From the NCBI RefSeq assembly GCF_900104805.1, contig NZ_LT629751.1, positions 124,001 to 188,000 of the forward strand: a stretch of 64,000 nt of DNA, read 5' to 3'. Source of the stretch: Pseudomonas oryzae. Lineage in GTDB: Bacteria; Pseudomonadota; Gammaproteobacteria; Pseudomonadales; Pseudomonadaceae. Each line of letters begins with the position of its first letter. The stretch's first letter is position 1. A program made the translations under genes and the position numbers. The notes beneath the pieces are model-generated. The model was not told the DNA's origin. It saw nothing but the letters and a program-made list of their open reading frames with translations, and ran no database searches. Below, one piece after another: positions 26,280 through 40,294 of this stretch.

Positions 26280-27446
26280 ATGTTCGAAATGGTCGATAGC
26301 GTTCAATCGAATGCAGTCATCAAGGTCATCGGCGTCGGCGGCGGCGGTGGCAATGCGGTCAACCACATGCTGCGCTGCGGGGTCGAGGACATCGACTTCA
26401 TCTGCGCCAACACCGACGCCCAGGCGCTGAAGAAGGTCGAGGCCAAGACCATTCTGCAGCTGGGCATGAACGTCACCAAGGGCCTGGGTGCCGGCACCAA
26501 TCCGGATATCGGCCGCCAGGCCGCGATCGAGGACCGCGAGCGTATCGCCGAGGTCCTGCAGGGCGCCAACATGGTGTTCATCACCACCGGCATGGGCGGC
26601 GGCACCGGTACCGGTGCGGCACCGGTGATCGCCGAGGTGGCCAAGGAGATGGGCATCCTCACCGTGGCCGTGGTCACCCGCCCGTTCCCCTTCGAAGGTC
26701 GCAAGCGCATGCAGATCGCCGACGAGGGCATCCGCGCCCTGTCCGAGCATGTCGACTCGCTGATCACCATCCCCAACGAGAAGCTGCTGACCATCCTCGG
26801 CAAGGACGCTTCCCTGCTGTCCGCCTTCGCCAAGGCCGACGACGTGCTGGCCGGCGCGGTGCGCGGCATCTCCGACATCATGCAGCGTCCGGGTCTGATG
26901 AACGTCGACTTCGCCGACGTGCGCACCGTGATGAGCGAGATGGGCATGGCGATGATGGGTACCGGCCACGCCAGCGGCCCGAACCGCGCCCGCGAGGCGG
27001 CCGAGGCGGCGATCCGCAACCCGCTGCTGGAAGACATCAACCTGCAGGGCGCCCGCGGCATCCTGGTCAACATCACCGCCGGTCTCGACCTGTCGCTGGG
27101 CGAGTACACCGAAGTCGGCAGCATCATCGAGCAGTTCACCTCGGAGCTGGCCACCGTCAAGATCGGCGCGGTCATCGACCCGGAAATGCGCGACGAGCTG
27201 CACGTCACCGTGGTCGCCACCGGCCTCGGCGCGCGGATGGAGAAGCCGGTCAAGGTGGTGGAAACCGCTCCGGCCGCCGCTCCGGCTCCGCAGAGCTCCT
27301 CGCTCAACTACCGCGACTTCGATCAGCCGACCGTGATGCGCAGCAAGTCCAGCGCCGGCGGTGCCGCCGCCGCGGTGAAGATCAACACCCAGGAAGACCT
27401 CGAGTATCTGGATATTCCGGCCTTCCTGCGTCGTCAGGCCGATTGA
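26280..27446 (+). CDS. ftsZ: Cell division protein FtsZ
   Basis: FtsZ is the tubulin-like GTPase that forms the Z ring. The 388-residue protein shows the N-terminal GVGGGGGNAVNHM, the tubulin signature GGGTGTGAAP and the T7 loop NVDFADVRTVM. A variable linker leads to the conserved C-terminal peptide DLEYLDIPAFLRRQAD, which binds FtsA and ZipA. A strong purine-rich ribosome site (GAGGGAGAGGAGAGG) just upstream suggests high translation. Confidence 0.98.
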   Translation: MFEMVDSVQSNAVIKVIGVGGGGGNAVNHMLRCGVEDIDFICANTDAQALKKVEAKTILQLGMNVTKGLGAGTNPDIGRQAAIEDRERIAEVLQGANMVFITTGMGGGTGTGAAPVIAEVAKEMGILTVAVVTRPFPFEGRKRMQIADEGIRALSEHVDSLITIPNEKLLTILGKDASLLSAFAKADDVLAGAVRGISDIMQRPGLMNVDFADVRTVMSEMGMAMMGTGHASGPNRAREAAEAAIRNPLLEDINLQGARGILVNITAGLDLSLGEYTEVGSIIEQFTSELATVKIGAVIDPEMRDELHVTVVATGLGARMEKPVKVVETAPAAAPAPQSSSLNYRDFDQPTVMRSKSSAGGAAAAVKINTQEDLEYLDIPAFLRRQAD

Positions 27447-27477
27447 TTTCCTATATCAGAGGTGTTGACGTGATTGG

Positions 27478-27506
27478 TGTTCAGTAAAGGCGGGCTCTGC
27501 TATCAT
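27478..27506 (+). promoter_or_regulatory. Candidate lpxC promoter
   Basis: TGTTCA (27478-27483) and TATCAT (27501-27506) are 17 bases apart in the 111-base ftsZ-lpxC gap. A TTGACG lies further upstream at 27465 but at an unsuitable distance. A promoter here would let lpxC be expressed separately from the dcw cluster. Confidence 0.4.
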
Positions 27507-27521
27507 GCCCGCCATTGCTGA

Positions 27522-28469
<948 letters not shown>

Positions 28470-28494
28470 AACAAAAACTCTCCCCCTATTTCTC

Positions 28495-28522
28495 AAGGCC
28501 ACCCTCGGGTGGCCTTTTTTTT
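28495..28522 (+). terminator. Rho-independent terminator after lpxC
   Basis: AAGGCCACCC pairs perfectly with GGGTGGCCTT around a two-base loop, followed by eight T residues. It ends the 17.8-kb dcw-lpxC transcription block. Confidence 0.95.
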
Positions 28523-28533
28523 CGTCCGCGCGT

Positions 28534-29001
28534 TCAGGGGCGCTTCGGATCCCGCTCGGCCGTGTGACTGGCCAGGCGCTCGAGGGCGGCGCGCAGGCGG
28601 GGATCCTCGATGCCGCTGGCAGCGCTGAGCAGGGTATGGGCGGCCGAGCTGGACAGGGTCGGATTTCGACCGGTGGCATGCCTTTCGGCAGCTGTTGGTT
28701 GAACTTTGAACAGGATCTTCGCTAAGTTCTCGAACTCCCTGAAGTTCCGCAGCTGGCGCAGCAGGCGTTTCTGCTGATAGCGCAGGTGGGTGGCCCACTG
28801 GCCATCAGTGACTATCAGCAGCAGGCAGCCGTCGCGCCAGGTGGCCACCCGGCAATGCGGGCGGGCCGCCGGTTGCAGCTGACTTTCCAGCAGTTGTTGC
28901 AGGTGGGCGAGGCGTTGCGTCTCGCCCAGCAGGTTCTTGAGTGTCCTGGTTTCGCGCAGCAGGGCGGCGGGGGCTCGGGCGGGTAGGGGACGCAAAGACA
29001 T
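28534..29001 (-). CDS. dciA: DciA-family (DUF721) protein, replicative helicase loader
   Basis: The 155-residue protein shows a DciA/DUF721 domain in its first about 100 residues (LNNLL-like helices, then CRVATWRDGCLLLIVTDGQWATHLRYQQKRLLRQLR). DciA is the ancestral bacterial loader of the DnaB helicase in species without DnaC; Pseudomonas lacks DnaC, so this is likely an essential replication gene. The C-terminal third (after about residue 100) has no recognised fold and is probably disordered. It faces lpxC and diverges from the LytM-type peptidase gene. Confidence 0.85.
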   Translation of the reverse strand: MSLRPLPARAPAALLRETRTLKNLLGETQRLAHLQQLLESQLQPAARPHCRVATWRDGCLLLIVTDGQWATHLRYQQKRLLRQLRNFREFENLAKILFKVQPTAAERHATGRNPTLSSSAAHTLLSAASGIEDPRLRAALERLASHTAERDPKRP

Positions 29002-29072
29002 GGCAGGACGCCTGGAACAAAAGGTGCGGTCATCTTAGCAAAACGACCGCGCCCCTTCTTACAGGATGCGCC

Positions 29073-29993
29073 ATGCACATCATCTTCATGAGTCGTCGCC
29101 ACGGCGCGGCACGCTCGCTGACCCTCGCCCCGCGTCATGGCCTGTTGCTGGTCAGCCTGCTGCTGGGTTGCACCCTGGCGGCGGGCATCGCCCTGGGTGC
29201 CTGGTTGCGACCGCAGGGCGGGCCGGGCGCCGCTGCTCTGGCCGAGCCGCCCCGGGTATTGCCGCAGGAGCTGGCCGAGGCGCGCGCCACCGCCCAGCGC
29301 CAGCTGGATGCCCTGGGTGTGCACCTGGCCGAGCTGCAGGCACGCATGACCCGTCTGGATGCCCTGGGCGAGCGCCTGGCGGAACTGGCCGAGGTGGATG
29401 GCGAGGAGTTCGACTTCAGCCTGCCGGTCGGCCAGGGCGGTCCCGAGGAGTTGCTCGACAGCGAGCCGTTCAGCGACGGCGAGGTGCTCGGCAGTCTGGA
29501 TGCGCTGCTGGCGCGAGTCGACAACCGCGAGCAGCAGCTGGAGGCCATGGAGCGGGTGTTCGCCGAGCGGCGCCTCGAGGAGTCGCGGCTGATCGCCGGT
29601 CGCCCTTTGATCGGTGGCTACCAGTCCTCGGACTTCGGCCGGCGCCGCGACCCGTTCCACGGCCGCGCGCGGATGCACAAGGGGGTCGACTTCGCGGCGC
29701 GTCCCGGCACCGAGATCGTCGCGGTGGCGGCCGGCGTGGTCACCTGGTCCGGGCGCAAGTCCGGTTACGGCTGGGTCGTCGAGATCGGCCATGCCGACGG
29801 CTATACCACCCTGTACGGGCACAACCAGCGCAACCTGGTGAAGGTCGGCGATCTGGTCCAGCGCGGCCAGGTCATCGCCCTGGTCGGCAGCACCGGTCGC
29901 TCCACCGGACCGCACCTGCATTTCGAGGTGAAGAAGAACGGCCAGCAGGTCGATCCGCAGGCCTATATTGCCCGTACTCCGCGTAGTGATTGA
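29073..29993 (+). CDS. M23 (LytM-type) zinc endopeptidase, membrane-anchored
   Basis: The start at 29073 gives 306 residues; a longer open frame reaches back into dciA but is not supported. The protein has one N-terminal membrane segment (about 23-44), an alpha-helical Arg/Leu/Ala-rich linker and a C-terminal M23 domain. Zinc-site motifs are intact: HKGVDFAA (H-x3-D), GHADGYTTLYGH and HLHFEVKKNG (H-x-H). An active enzyme would cleave peptidoglycan crosslinks or, as in other LytM factors, control septal amidases. It sits between dciA and secA, where E. coli has secM; it has no SecM-like arrest tail. Confidence 0.88.
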   Translation: MHIIFMSRRHGAARSLTLAPRHGLLLVSLLLGCTLAAGIALGAWLRPQGGPGAAALAEPPRVLPQELAEARATAQRQLDALGVHLAELQARMTRLDALGERLAELAEVDGEEFDFSLPVGQGGPEELLDSEPFSDGEVLGSLDALLARVDNREQQLEAMERVFAERRLEESRLIAGRPLIGGYQSSDFGRRRDPFHGRARMHKGVDFAARPGTEIVAVAAGVVTWSGRKSGYGWVVEIGHADGYTTLYGHNQRNLVKVGDLVQRGQVIALVGSTGRSTGPHLHFEVKKNGQQVDPQAYIARTPRSD

Positions 29994-30039
29994 GGCGACT
30001 TTCCTCGCCGGCATTTCCGAGTAGAATGCCCGCTTCGCT

Positions 30040-30077
30040 GCCGCACATGCGGCGCTGGGCACTCCGCGGGGGTGCCC
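30040..30077 (+). other. Tandem hairpins in the secA leader
   Basis: GCCGCA/TGCGGC (30040-30053) and GGGCAC/GTGCCC (30057-30077) form two adjacent short stem-loops just before the secA start. They could influence secA translation or mRNA stability, but no family of elements is recognised. Confidence 0.35.
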
Positions 30078-30108
30078 TCCATTTCCACAGATGGAAGACC
30101 CTCCCGAT

Positions 30109-32847
<2,739 letters not shown>

Positions 32848-32950
32848 CCGTCCGCTGGCTTGCCCACGCCGCGACCGGCCCAGCCGCTCGCGGCGTTTTC
32901 CATAGTGATTCCATCATTCTTGCGCGTGTGCGCCTTTCAAGGAGTTTCCC

Positions 32951-34168
32951 ATGGCTGTCGGTCTTGGCCCTCTGCCCACCCTGCACCCGGTTCCCGGCTT
33001 CGAACTCGGCATCGCTTCGGCCGGCATCAAGCGCGTCGGTCGCAAGGACGTGGTGGTGATGCGTTGCGCCGAGGGCTCGACCATCGCCGGCGTGACCACC
33101 ACCAATGCCTTCTGCGCCGCGCCGGTGCTGATCACCCGTGAGCGCCTGGCCGGCGAGGTGCGCTACCTGCTGACCAACACCGGCAACGCCAACGCCGGCA
33201 CCGGCCCGGACGGCCTGGTGCGTGCCCGTCGCGCCTGCGCCAAGCTCGCCGAGCTGGCCGGTGTGGCAGAGAGCGCCGTGCTGCCGTTCTCCACCGGGGT
33301 GATCGGCGAGCCGCTGCCGGTCGAGAAGATCGAGGGCGCCCTGGCCACCGCGCTGGCCGACCTCAGCGTCGACCACTGGGCGCAGGCCGCCGAAGGCATC
33401 ATGACCACCGACACCCTGCCCAAGGGTGCCAGCCGCCAGTTCCAGCACGACGGCGTGACCGTCACCGTCACCGGCATCAGCAAGGGCGCCGGGATGATCC
33501 GTCCGAACATGGCTACCATGCTCGGCTACATCGCCACCGACGCCAAGGTCGCCCGTGAGGTGCTGCAGGACCTGGTGCGCGACGCCGCCAACAAGTCGTT
33601 CAACCGCATCACCATCGATGGCGACACCTCGACCAACGACTGCTGCATGCTGATCGCCACCGGCCAGGCCGCCCTGCCGGAGATCACCGAGAAGAGCGGC
33701 GAGCTGTACGCCAAGCTCAAGCAGGCGGTGTTCGAGGTGTTCATGGAAGTGGCCCAGGCCATCGTCCGCGACGGCGAGGGCGCCACCAAGTTCGTCACCG
33801 TGCAGGTCAACGGCGGCGGCAACCACCAGGAGTGCCTGGACGTCGCCTATGCCGTGGCCCACTCGCCGCTGATCAAGACCGCGCTGTTCGCCTCCGACCC
33901 CAACTGGGGGCGCATCCTCGCCGCCGTCGGCTACGCCGGCGTGCCCAACCTGGATGTCAGCCTGATCGACGTGTTCCTCGGCGAGGTGTGCATCGCCAGC
34001 CAGGGCGGCCGTGCCGCCACCTACACCGAGGAGCAGGGCGCGGCGGTGATGGCCCGCGAGGAGATCACCATCCGCATCGAGCTGGGCCGCGGCGAGTGCA
34101 GCGAGACCATCTGGACCACCGACCTGTCCCACGAGTACGTGCGCATCAACGCCGAGTACCGTTCCTGA
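32951..34168 (+). CDS. argJ: Bifunctional ornithine acetyltransferase / N-acetylglutamate synthase
   Basis: ArgJ recycles the acetyl group from N-acetylornithine to glutamate in arginine synthesis. The 405-residue precursor self-cleaves before a threonine nucleophile within MATML; here that is T189 (ATML at 188-191). Other motifs are [18 protein letters not shown] and [11 protein letters not shown]. The oxyanion-hole segment FSTGVIGE is intact. A 103-base gap separates it from secA. Confidence 0.97.
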   Translation: MAVGLGPLPTLHPVPGFELGIASAGIKRVGRKDVVVMRCAEGSTIAGVTTTNAFCAAPVLITRERLAGEVRYLLTNTGNANAGTGPDGLVRARRACAKLAELAGVAESAVLPFSTGVIGEPLPVEKIEGALATALADLSVDHWAQAAEGIMTTDTLPKGASRQFQHDGVTVTVTGISKGAGMIRPNMATMLGYIATDAKVAREVLQDLVRDAANKSFNRITIDGDTSTNDCCMLIATGQAALPEITEKSGELYAKLKQAVFEVFMEVAQAIVRDGEGATKFVTVQVNGGGNHQECLDVAYAVAHSPLIKTALFASDPNWGRILAAVGYAGVPNLDVSLIDVFLGEVCIASQGGRAATYTEEQGAAVMAREEITIRIELGRGECSETIWTTDLSHEYVRINAEYRS

Positions 34169-34220
34169 CCTGCAGGAGCGCGCCGCCAGCCGGCGGCGCG
34201 CTGCGCGGAGCCATTCCGAG

Positions 34221-35162
34221 ATGAAACGACTGCACGTGGCCGCGGCGGTGATCCGCGGCGCCGACGGCCGGGTGCTGATCGCCCGGCGTCCCGAACACAA
34301 GCACCAGGGCGGCCTGTGGGAGTTCCCCGGCGGCAAGGTCGAGGCCGGCGAGGCGGTGGAGGTCGCGCTGGCGCGCGAGCTGCACGAGGAGCTGGGCATC
34401 GAGGTTACGGCCTCCCGTCCGCTGATCCAGGTGCGTCACGACTATCCCGACCTCGCGGTGCTGCTCGATGTCCACGAGGTGTCCGCCTTCACCGGCGAGC
34501 CCCATGGTGCAGAGGGCCAGCCGCTGGCCTGGGTGGCGCCGCGCGAACTGGCCGACTACGCGTTTCCCGAGGCCAACCGGCCGATCGTCGCCGCCGCCCG
34601 TCTGCCGGCGCAGTACCTGATCACCCCGGACGATCTCGCCCCCGCCGAGCTGCTGCGTGGCGTGGGCCAGGCGCTGGCCGGCGGCGTCCGCCTGCTACAG
34701 CTGCGTGCGCCGAACATGTACAGCCCCGAATATCGCGATCTGGCCACCGACATCCAGGGCCTGTGCGCCGGCAAGGCGCAGCTGATGCTCAAGGGACCGC
34801 TGGAGTGGCTGGGCGATTTCCCCGCCGCCGGCTGGCACCTGACCGCGGCGCAGCTGCGCAAGTACGCAGCCAACGGCCGGCCGTTCCCTCGCGAGCGCTG
34901 GCTGGCGGCCTCCTGCCATACTGCCGAGGAGCTGGCGCTGGCGGCGCAGATGGGCGTCGACTTCGTCACCCTGTCGCCGGTCCAGGCCACCCGCAGCCAT
35001 CCCGAGGCCACTCCGCTGGGCTGGGAGGTGGCAGAGGAGCTGATCCGCGGTTTCAACCAGCCGGTGTTCCTGCTCGGTGGCGTCGGCCCTGCCGATGCCG
35101 AGCGGGCCTGGCGGGTCGGCGCCCAGGGCGTGGCCGGCATCCGCGCCTTCTGGCCGGAGTGA
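34221..35162 (+). CDS. Nudix hydrolase (MutT-like) fused to a TenI/ThiE-like domain
   Basis: Residues 1-125 form a MutT-type Nudix domain with a perfect Nudix box at 38-60 (GGKVEAGEAVEVALARELHE and the following EELGI). Residues about 135-313 form a TIM-barrel related to thiamine-phosphate synthase/TenI, ending in a phosphate-binding-like LLGGVGPADAERAWRVGAQG. The ThiE catalytic pattern is degenerate; the canonical GVHLGQ segment reads GWHLTAAQ. MutT removes 8-oxo-dGTP from the nucleotide pool; the second domain's role in this widespread gammaproteobacterial fusion is unclear. A single 313-residue frame supports a genuine fusion. Confidence 0.88.
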   Translation: MKRLHVAAAVIRGADGRVLIARRPEHKHQGGLWEFPGGKVEAGEAVEVALARELHEELGIEVTASRPLIQVRHDYPDLAVLLDVHEVSAFTGEPHGAEGQPLAWVAPRELADYAFPEANRPIVAAARLPAQYLITPDDLAPAELLRGVGQALAGGVRLLQLRAPNMYSPEYRDLATDIQGLCAGKAQLMLKGPLEWLGDFPAAGWHLTAAQLRKYAANGRPFPRERWLAASCHTAEELALAAQMGVDFVTLSPVQATRSHPEATPLGWEVAEELIRGFNQPVFLLGGVGPADAERAWRVGAQGVAGIRAFWPE

Positions 35163-35197
35163 GTGGCGAAGCTGGCAGCCATGTCTGCCGGCTGGGG

Positions 35198-35289
35198 TAG
35201 GGTGGGCAACTCGCGCAGCGATTGCCCACCGCGTGGCGCGGGGACGAGGTGAGTCGGTAGAAAACCGCTGCGCGGGTTTTCTACCCTAC
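35198..35289. repeat. Nested palindromic element (REP-like)
   Basis: Two inverted repeats lie side by side: GGTGGGCAA (35201-35209) with TTGCCCACC (35222-35230), and GGTAGAAAACC (35256-35266) with GGTTTTCTACC (35275-35285). An outer pair, GTAGGGT (35198-35204) and ACCCTAC (35283-35289), brackets both. Such palindromes are common between Pseudomonas genes. The right arm overlaps the last codon and stop of the DUF3820 gene and could act as a terminator. Confidence 0.6.
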
Positions 35290-35510
35290 GGCTGCTGCGG
35301 TGGCCGGCGCAGCGGCTCGAGCAGACCACGCAGACCGTTGTGGTCGATCTCGTGCATCAGCGCCAGCAGCCGTCCCAGTTCGCCGCGCGGGAAGCCCTCG
35401 CGGGCGAACCAGGCCAGGTAGTGGCCGGGCAGCTCGCTGATCAGCCGCCCCTGGTACTTGCCGAACGGCATCTGCCGGCGGACCAGCAGCAACAGGTCTT
35501 CCGGCTTCAC
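35286..35510 (-). CDS. DUF3820-family small protein
   Basis: The 74-residue protein begins at a GTG that overlaps the upstream adenosyltransferase stop by four bases; larger in-frame extensions belong to the neighbour's other frame. The pattern MPFGKYQGRLISELPGHYLAWF, followed by G-x-L-G and an acidic-His helix, is characteristic of DUF3820, also named putative quorum-sensing-regulated virulence factor. No biochemical function is established. It is translationally coupled to the cobalamin adenosyltransferase gene. Confidence 0.75.
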   Translation of the reverse strand: MKPEDLLLLVRRQMPFGKYQGRLISELPGHYLAWFAREGFPRGELGRLLALMHEIDHNGLRGLLEPLRRPPQQP

Positions 35511-36085
35511 TCGCTGCGCGCCTCGGCCTGCCAGAGCACTTCGGCGACATTCTGCCGGCGGGCGATCAGCCGGGCGGCGACGAACAGCAGATCGGAGAGA
35601 CGGTTGAGATAGGCCAGGCACTCGCCGCGCAGCGGCTCGACCGCGTTGAGGTGCTGGCAGCGGCGTTCGGCGCTGCGCGCGAAGCTGCGGCAGACGTGCG
35701 CCTGGGCCACCAGGCGCGTGCCGCCGGGCAGGATGAAGTTGGTCAGCGGGCCGACCTCCGCGTTCCAGGCGTCGATGGCCCGTTCCAGGCGCGCCACCTC
35801 CGGCTGCTGCAGCGCCTGGTACTCCGGCATCGCCAGCTCGCCGCCGAGGTCGAACAGCCGGTGCTGGCAGGGGGCCAGCGCCTCGCTGATCTCGAGCAGA
35901 CCCGGCCACTGGGTCTGCTGTTCGGCCAGTTCGGCGAGCAACAGGCCCAGTTGGCTGTTGAGGGTGTCGACTTCGCCCATCGCCTCGATGCGCGGGTGGT
36001 CCTTGGTCACCCGGCGGCCGTCGGCCAGGCCGGTTTCCCCGGCATCGCCGGTGCGGGTGTAGATCTTCGACAGGCGGTAGCCCAT
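35507..36085 (-). CDS. Cob(I)alamin adenosyltransferase, PduO/MMAB type
   Basis: The enzyme transfers the adenosyl group from ATP to cob(I)alamin or cob(I)yrinic acid a,c-diamide. The start at 36085 gives 192 residues and the family N-terminus YRLSKIYTRTGDAGETGLADGRRV, which holds the ATP-binding TRTGDxGxT motif. Also present are RIEAMGEVDTLNSQLG, FILPGGTRLVAQAHVCRSFARSAERR and LNRLSDLLFVAAR. It is coupled to the DUF3820 gene downstream, and panE lies upstream on the same strand. Confidence 0.93.
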   Translation of the reverse strand: MGYRLSKIYTRTGDAGETGLADGRRVTKDHPRIEAMGEVDTLNSQLGLLLAELAEQQTQWPGLLEISEALAPCQHRLFDLGGELAMPEYQALQQPEVARLERAIDAWNAEVGPLTNFILPGGTRLVAQAHVCRSFARSAERRCQHLNAVEPLRGECLAYLNRLSDLLFVAARLIARRQNVAEVLWQAEARSE

Positions 36086-36135
36086 GCTCGGTATCCTGTT
36101 GACTGGCAAGCGCGAGCCGGCAGGGTAGCGGTCTG

Positions 36136-38006
<1,871 letters not shown>

Positions 38007-38065
38007 CGGTAGGCGTCGCGTGCGGGATCTGGCGGTGCGCGAAGTGGCACCTGGCGGGCCTCAGT

Positions 38066-38071
38066 TATAAT
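38066..38071 (+). promoter_or_regulatory. Consensus -10 element of yajQ
   Basis: A perfect TATAAT lies about 75 bases before the yajQ ATG. The -35 region at the expected distance is poor, so the promoter may need an activator. Confidence 0.4.
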
Positions 38072-38145
38072 GAGCGCTCTTTCTTACCGCAAGCCAGGCG
38101 CGACGCATCCGTGAAGCCCGTCGCGCCGTTCATCGGAGAGTACCC

Positions 38146-38625
38146 ATGCCCTCGTTCGACATCGTGTCCGAACTGGACAAGCACGAAGTCACCAACGCCG
38201 TCGACAACGCCATCAAGGAGCTGGACCGCCGCTACGACCTGCGCGGCAAGGGCAGTTTCGAATTCAAGGACAAGACGGTCACCCTGACCGCCGATGCCGA
38301 CTTCATGCTCGAGCAGATGATCGAGATCCTCAAGCTGGCCCTGGTCAAGCGCAAGATCGACATCCAGTGCCTGGAGTACAAGGACCCCTATGCCTCCGGC
38401 AAGGTGGTCAAGCAGGACGTGGTGATGCGCGAGGGCATCGACAAGGAGCTGGCGAAGAAGATCGTCGCGCTGATCAAGGACGCCAAGCTCAAGGTCCAGG
38501 CCGCCATCCAGGGCGAGCAGGTGCGCGTCACCGGCAAGAAGCGCGACGACCTGCAGGAAGCCATCGCCCTGCTGCGTGGTCAGGAGCTGGGCATGCCGCT
38601 GCAGTTCAACAACTTCCGCGATTGA
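38146..38625 (+). CDS. yajQ: YajQ-family cyclic-di-GMP-binding protein
   Basis: YajQ (UPF0234) has two ferredoxin-like domains; relatives in Xanthomonas and Pseudomonas bind c-di-GMP and act with LysR-type regulators, and other reports describe nucleic-acid binding. The 159-residue protein has the family start [22 protein letters not shown], the [11 protein letters not shown] segment, and the C-terminal [19 protein letters not shown]. It is divergent from the REC-GGDEF gene, which supports a link to c-di-GMP signalling. Confidence 0.95.
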   Translation: MPSFDIVSELDKHEVTNAVDNAIKELDRRYDLRGKGSFEFKDKTVTLTADADFMLEQMIEILKLALVKRKIDIQCLEYKDPYASGKVVKQDVVMREGIDKELAKKIVALIKDAKLKVQAAIQGEQVRVTGKKRDDLQEAIALLRGQELGMPLQFNNFRD

Positions 38626-38650
38626 GCCGCGTTCGTCCGGGGCACATGCA

Positions 38651-38675
38651 GGGGCCAGCCTCGACGGCTGGCCCC
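38651..38675. terminator. Hairpin between yajQ and ampG (convergent)
   Basis: GGGGCCAGCC pairs perfectly with GGCTGGCCCC around a five-base loop. There is no long T run, but the position between converging genes fits a shared terminator. Confidence 0.6.
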
Positions 38676-38700
38676 TGGCGTTTCAGGCGGGGCAAACGTC

Positions 38701-40254
38701 TCAGGTGCCGGACGGCGGCTCGCTGGCGGCCGCGCCGTGGCTGCCGTTGGGCTGCTGGCGAGCGCGTCCCCACTGCAGGCCGATCAGCAGCAGGGTGGGC
38801 ACGCCGATCAGCGCGGTGACCAGGAAGAAGTCGGCGTAGCCGAGCTTCTCCACCATCACCCCCGAGTAGCCGCCGATCAGGCGCGGCAGCAACAGCATGA
38901 TCGAGCTGAGCAGCGCGTACTGGGTGGCGGAGAACTGCAGGTTGGTCAGGCTCGACAGGTAGGCGACGAAGGCGGCGGTGGCCAGCCCGCCGCTGAAGTT
39001 GTCCGCGGAGATGGTCAGCACCAGCATCTGCAGGTTGGGGCCCATGGCGGAGAGCATGGCGAACAGCAGGTTGGTGGCTGCCGAGGCGAGGCCGCCGAGG
39101 AACAGGATCGGCATGATGCCGAAGCGCACGATCAGCAGCCCGCCGACCCCGGCGCCGAACAGGGTCATCACCAGGCCGAACAGCTTGCTGACACTGGCGA
39201 TCTGGTCCTTGCTGAAGCCCAGGTCGACATAGAACACGTTGGCCATCACTCCCATCACCGTGTCGGACATGCGGTAGGTGGCGATCAGGCCGAGCAGGAT
39301 CAGCGCCTGCCAGCGGTAGCGGTGGATGAAGTCGCTGATCGGCGTCAAGACCGGGGCGAGGCCGCGGCGGCCGAGCGACGACAGGCACAGCAGGGTGAGC
39401 ACGGTGTACAGGGTGGCGCGCAGGAAGGCGCGGTCCTCGCGGAAGAGGTCGAGCAGGGTCACCTTGTCGAGCAGCATGCTGTGCACGTCGCTGCGGTAGA
39501 ACTGGGTGAACATCGCCGGCACCGAGATCAGCAGGACGATCAGCACCAGCACCGAGAGCAGCTGGTGGACCAGTCCGTAGCGGGCGGCCGCCAGCTGGGT
39601 CTGCTGCGGTACCGGCGGCTCCTTCATCCACAGGGTGGTGAGCAGGCCCGGCAGCATCAGCAGGGCGAACAGCAGGTAGGTCCCGGCCCAGGCCGGATAC
39701 TGGTAGTTGCCGCTGACCGAGCCGAAGCCCTCGGCGACGAACAGTGCGCCGGCGGTGGCGAGCAGCATGGCCACCCGGTAGCCGGTGGTATAGCAGGCGG
39801 CCAGCGCGGCCTGCTGGGTATCCTCGGCGATTTCCAGGCGATAGGCGTCGAGGGCGATGTCCTGGGTGGCCGAAGCGAAGGCCACCAGCACGGCCACGGC
39901 GATCAGCCAGGCCAGGTGGGTCTGCGGATCGAACAGCGCCATGCCGGCCAGGCCGCCGGCGACCAGCAGCTGCGACAGGGCCAGCCAGGAGCGGCGGCGG
40001 CCCAGGCGGCCGAGCAGCGGCAGGCGCCACTGGTCGAGCAGCGGCGACCATACCCACTTGAAGGCATAGGCCAGGCCGATCAGGCTGGCGTAGCCGATGG
40101 TTTCCCGCGCCACCCCGGCCTCGCGCAGCCACACCGACAGGGTGGAGAACACCAGCACCATCGGCAGGCCGGCGGCGAAGCCGAGCAGGAGAAGGGCAAG
40201 GGCAGAGGGGCTGGCATAGGTGGCGAAGGCTTCGCGCCAGGTTCGACGGGGCAT
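38701..40254 (-). CDS. ampG: Muropeptide permease AmpG
   Basis: AmpG is an inner-membrane major-facilitator permease that imports GlcNAc-anhydro-muropeptides for peptidoglycan recycling and thereby feeds ampC induction. The start at 40254 (MPRRTWREAFATYASPSALAL) gives 517 residues. Twelve or more membrane segments are visible, with GFAAGLPMVLVFSTLSVWLREAGV, FKWVWSPLLDQWRLP and the SATQDIALDAYRLE segment typical of AmpG. The C-terminus ends in a short disordered tail. The P. aeruginosa protein is longer, so the tail length differs. Confidence 0.92.
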   Translation of the reverse strand: MPRRTWREAFATYASPSALALLLLGFAAGLPMVLVFSTLSVWLREAGVARETIGYASLIGLAYAFKWVWSPLLDQWRLPLLGRLGRRRSWLALSQLLVAGGLAGMALFDPQTHLAWLIAVAVLVAFASATQDIALDAYRLEIAEDTQQAALAACYTTGYRVAMLLATAGALFVAEGFGSVSGNYQYPAWAGTYLLFALLMLPGLLTTLWMKEPPVPQQTQLAAARYGLVHQLLSVLVLIVLLISVPAMFTQFYRSDVHSMLLDKVTLLDLFREDRAFLRATLYTVLTLLCLSSLGRRGLAPVLTPISDFIHRYRWQALILLGLIATYRMSDTVMGVMANVFYVDLGFSKDQIASVSKLFGLVMTLFGAGVGGLLIVRFGIMPILFLGGLASAATNLLFAMLSAMGPNLQMLVLTISADNFSGGLATAAFVAYLSSLTNLQFSATQYALLSSIMLLLPRLIGGYSGVMVEKLGYADFFLVTALIGVPTLLLIGLQWGRARQQPNGSHGAAASEPPSGT

Positions 40255-40294
40255 GGAGTGCTGCTGGATCCGCTGCGGGTGCAAAACGCGCACT

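Noticed and set aside
29994..30108. A SecM-like arrest peptide upstream of secA
   Set aside because: The region has no suitable small frame, and the upstream gene is an M23 peptidase whose tail lacks an arrest motif.
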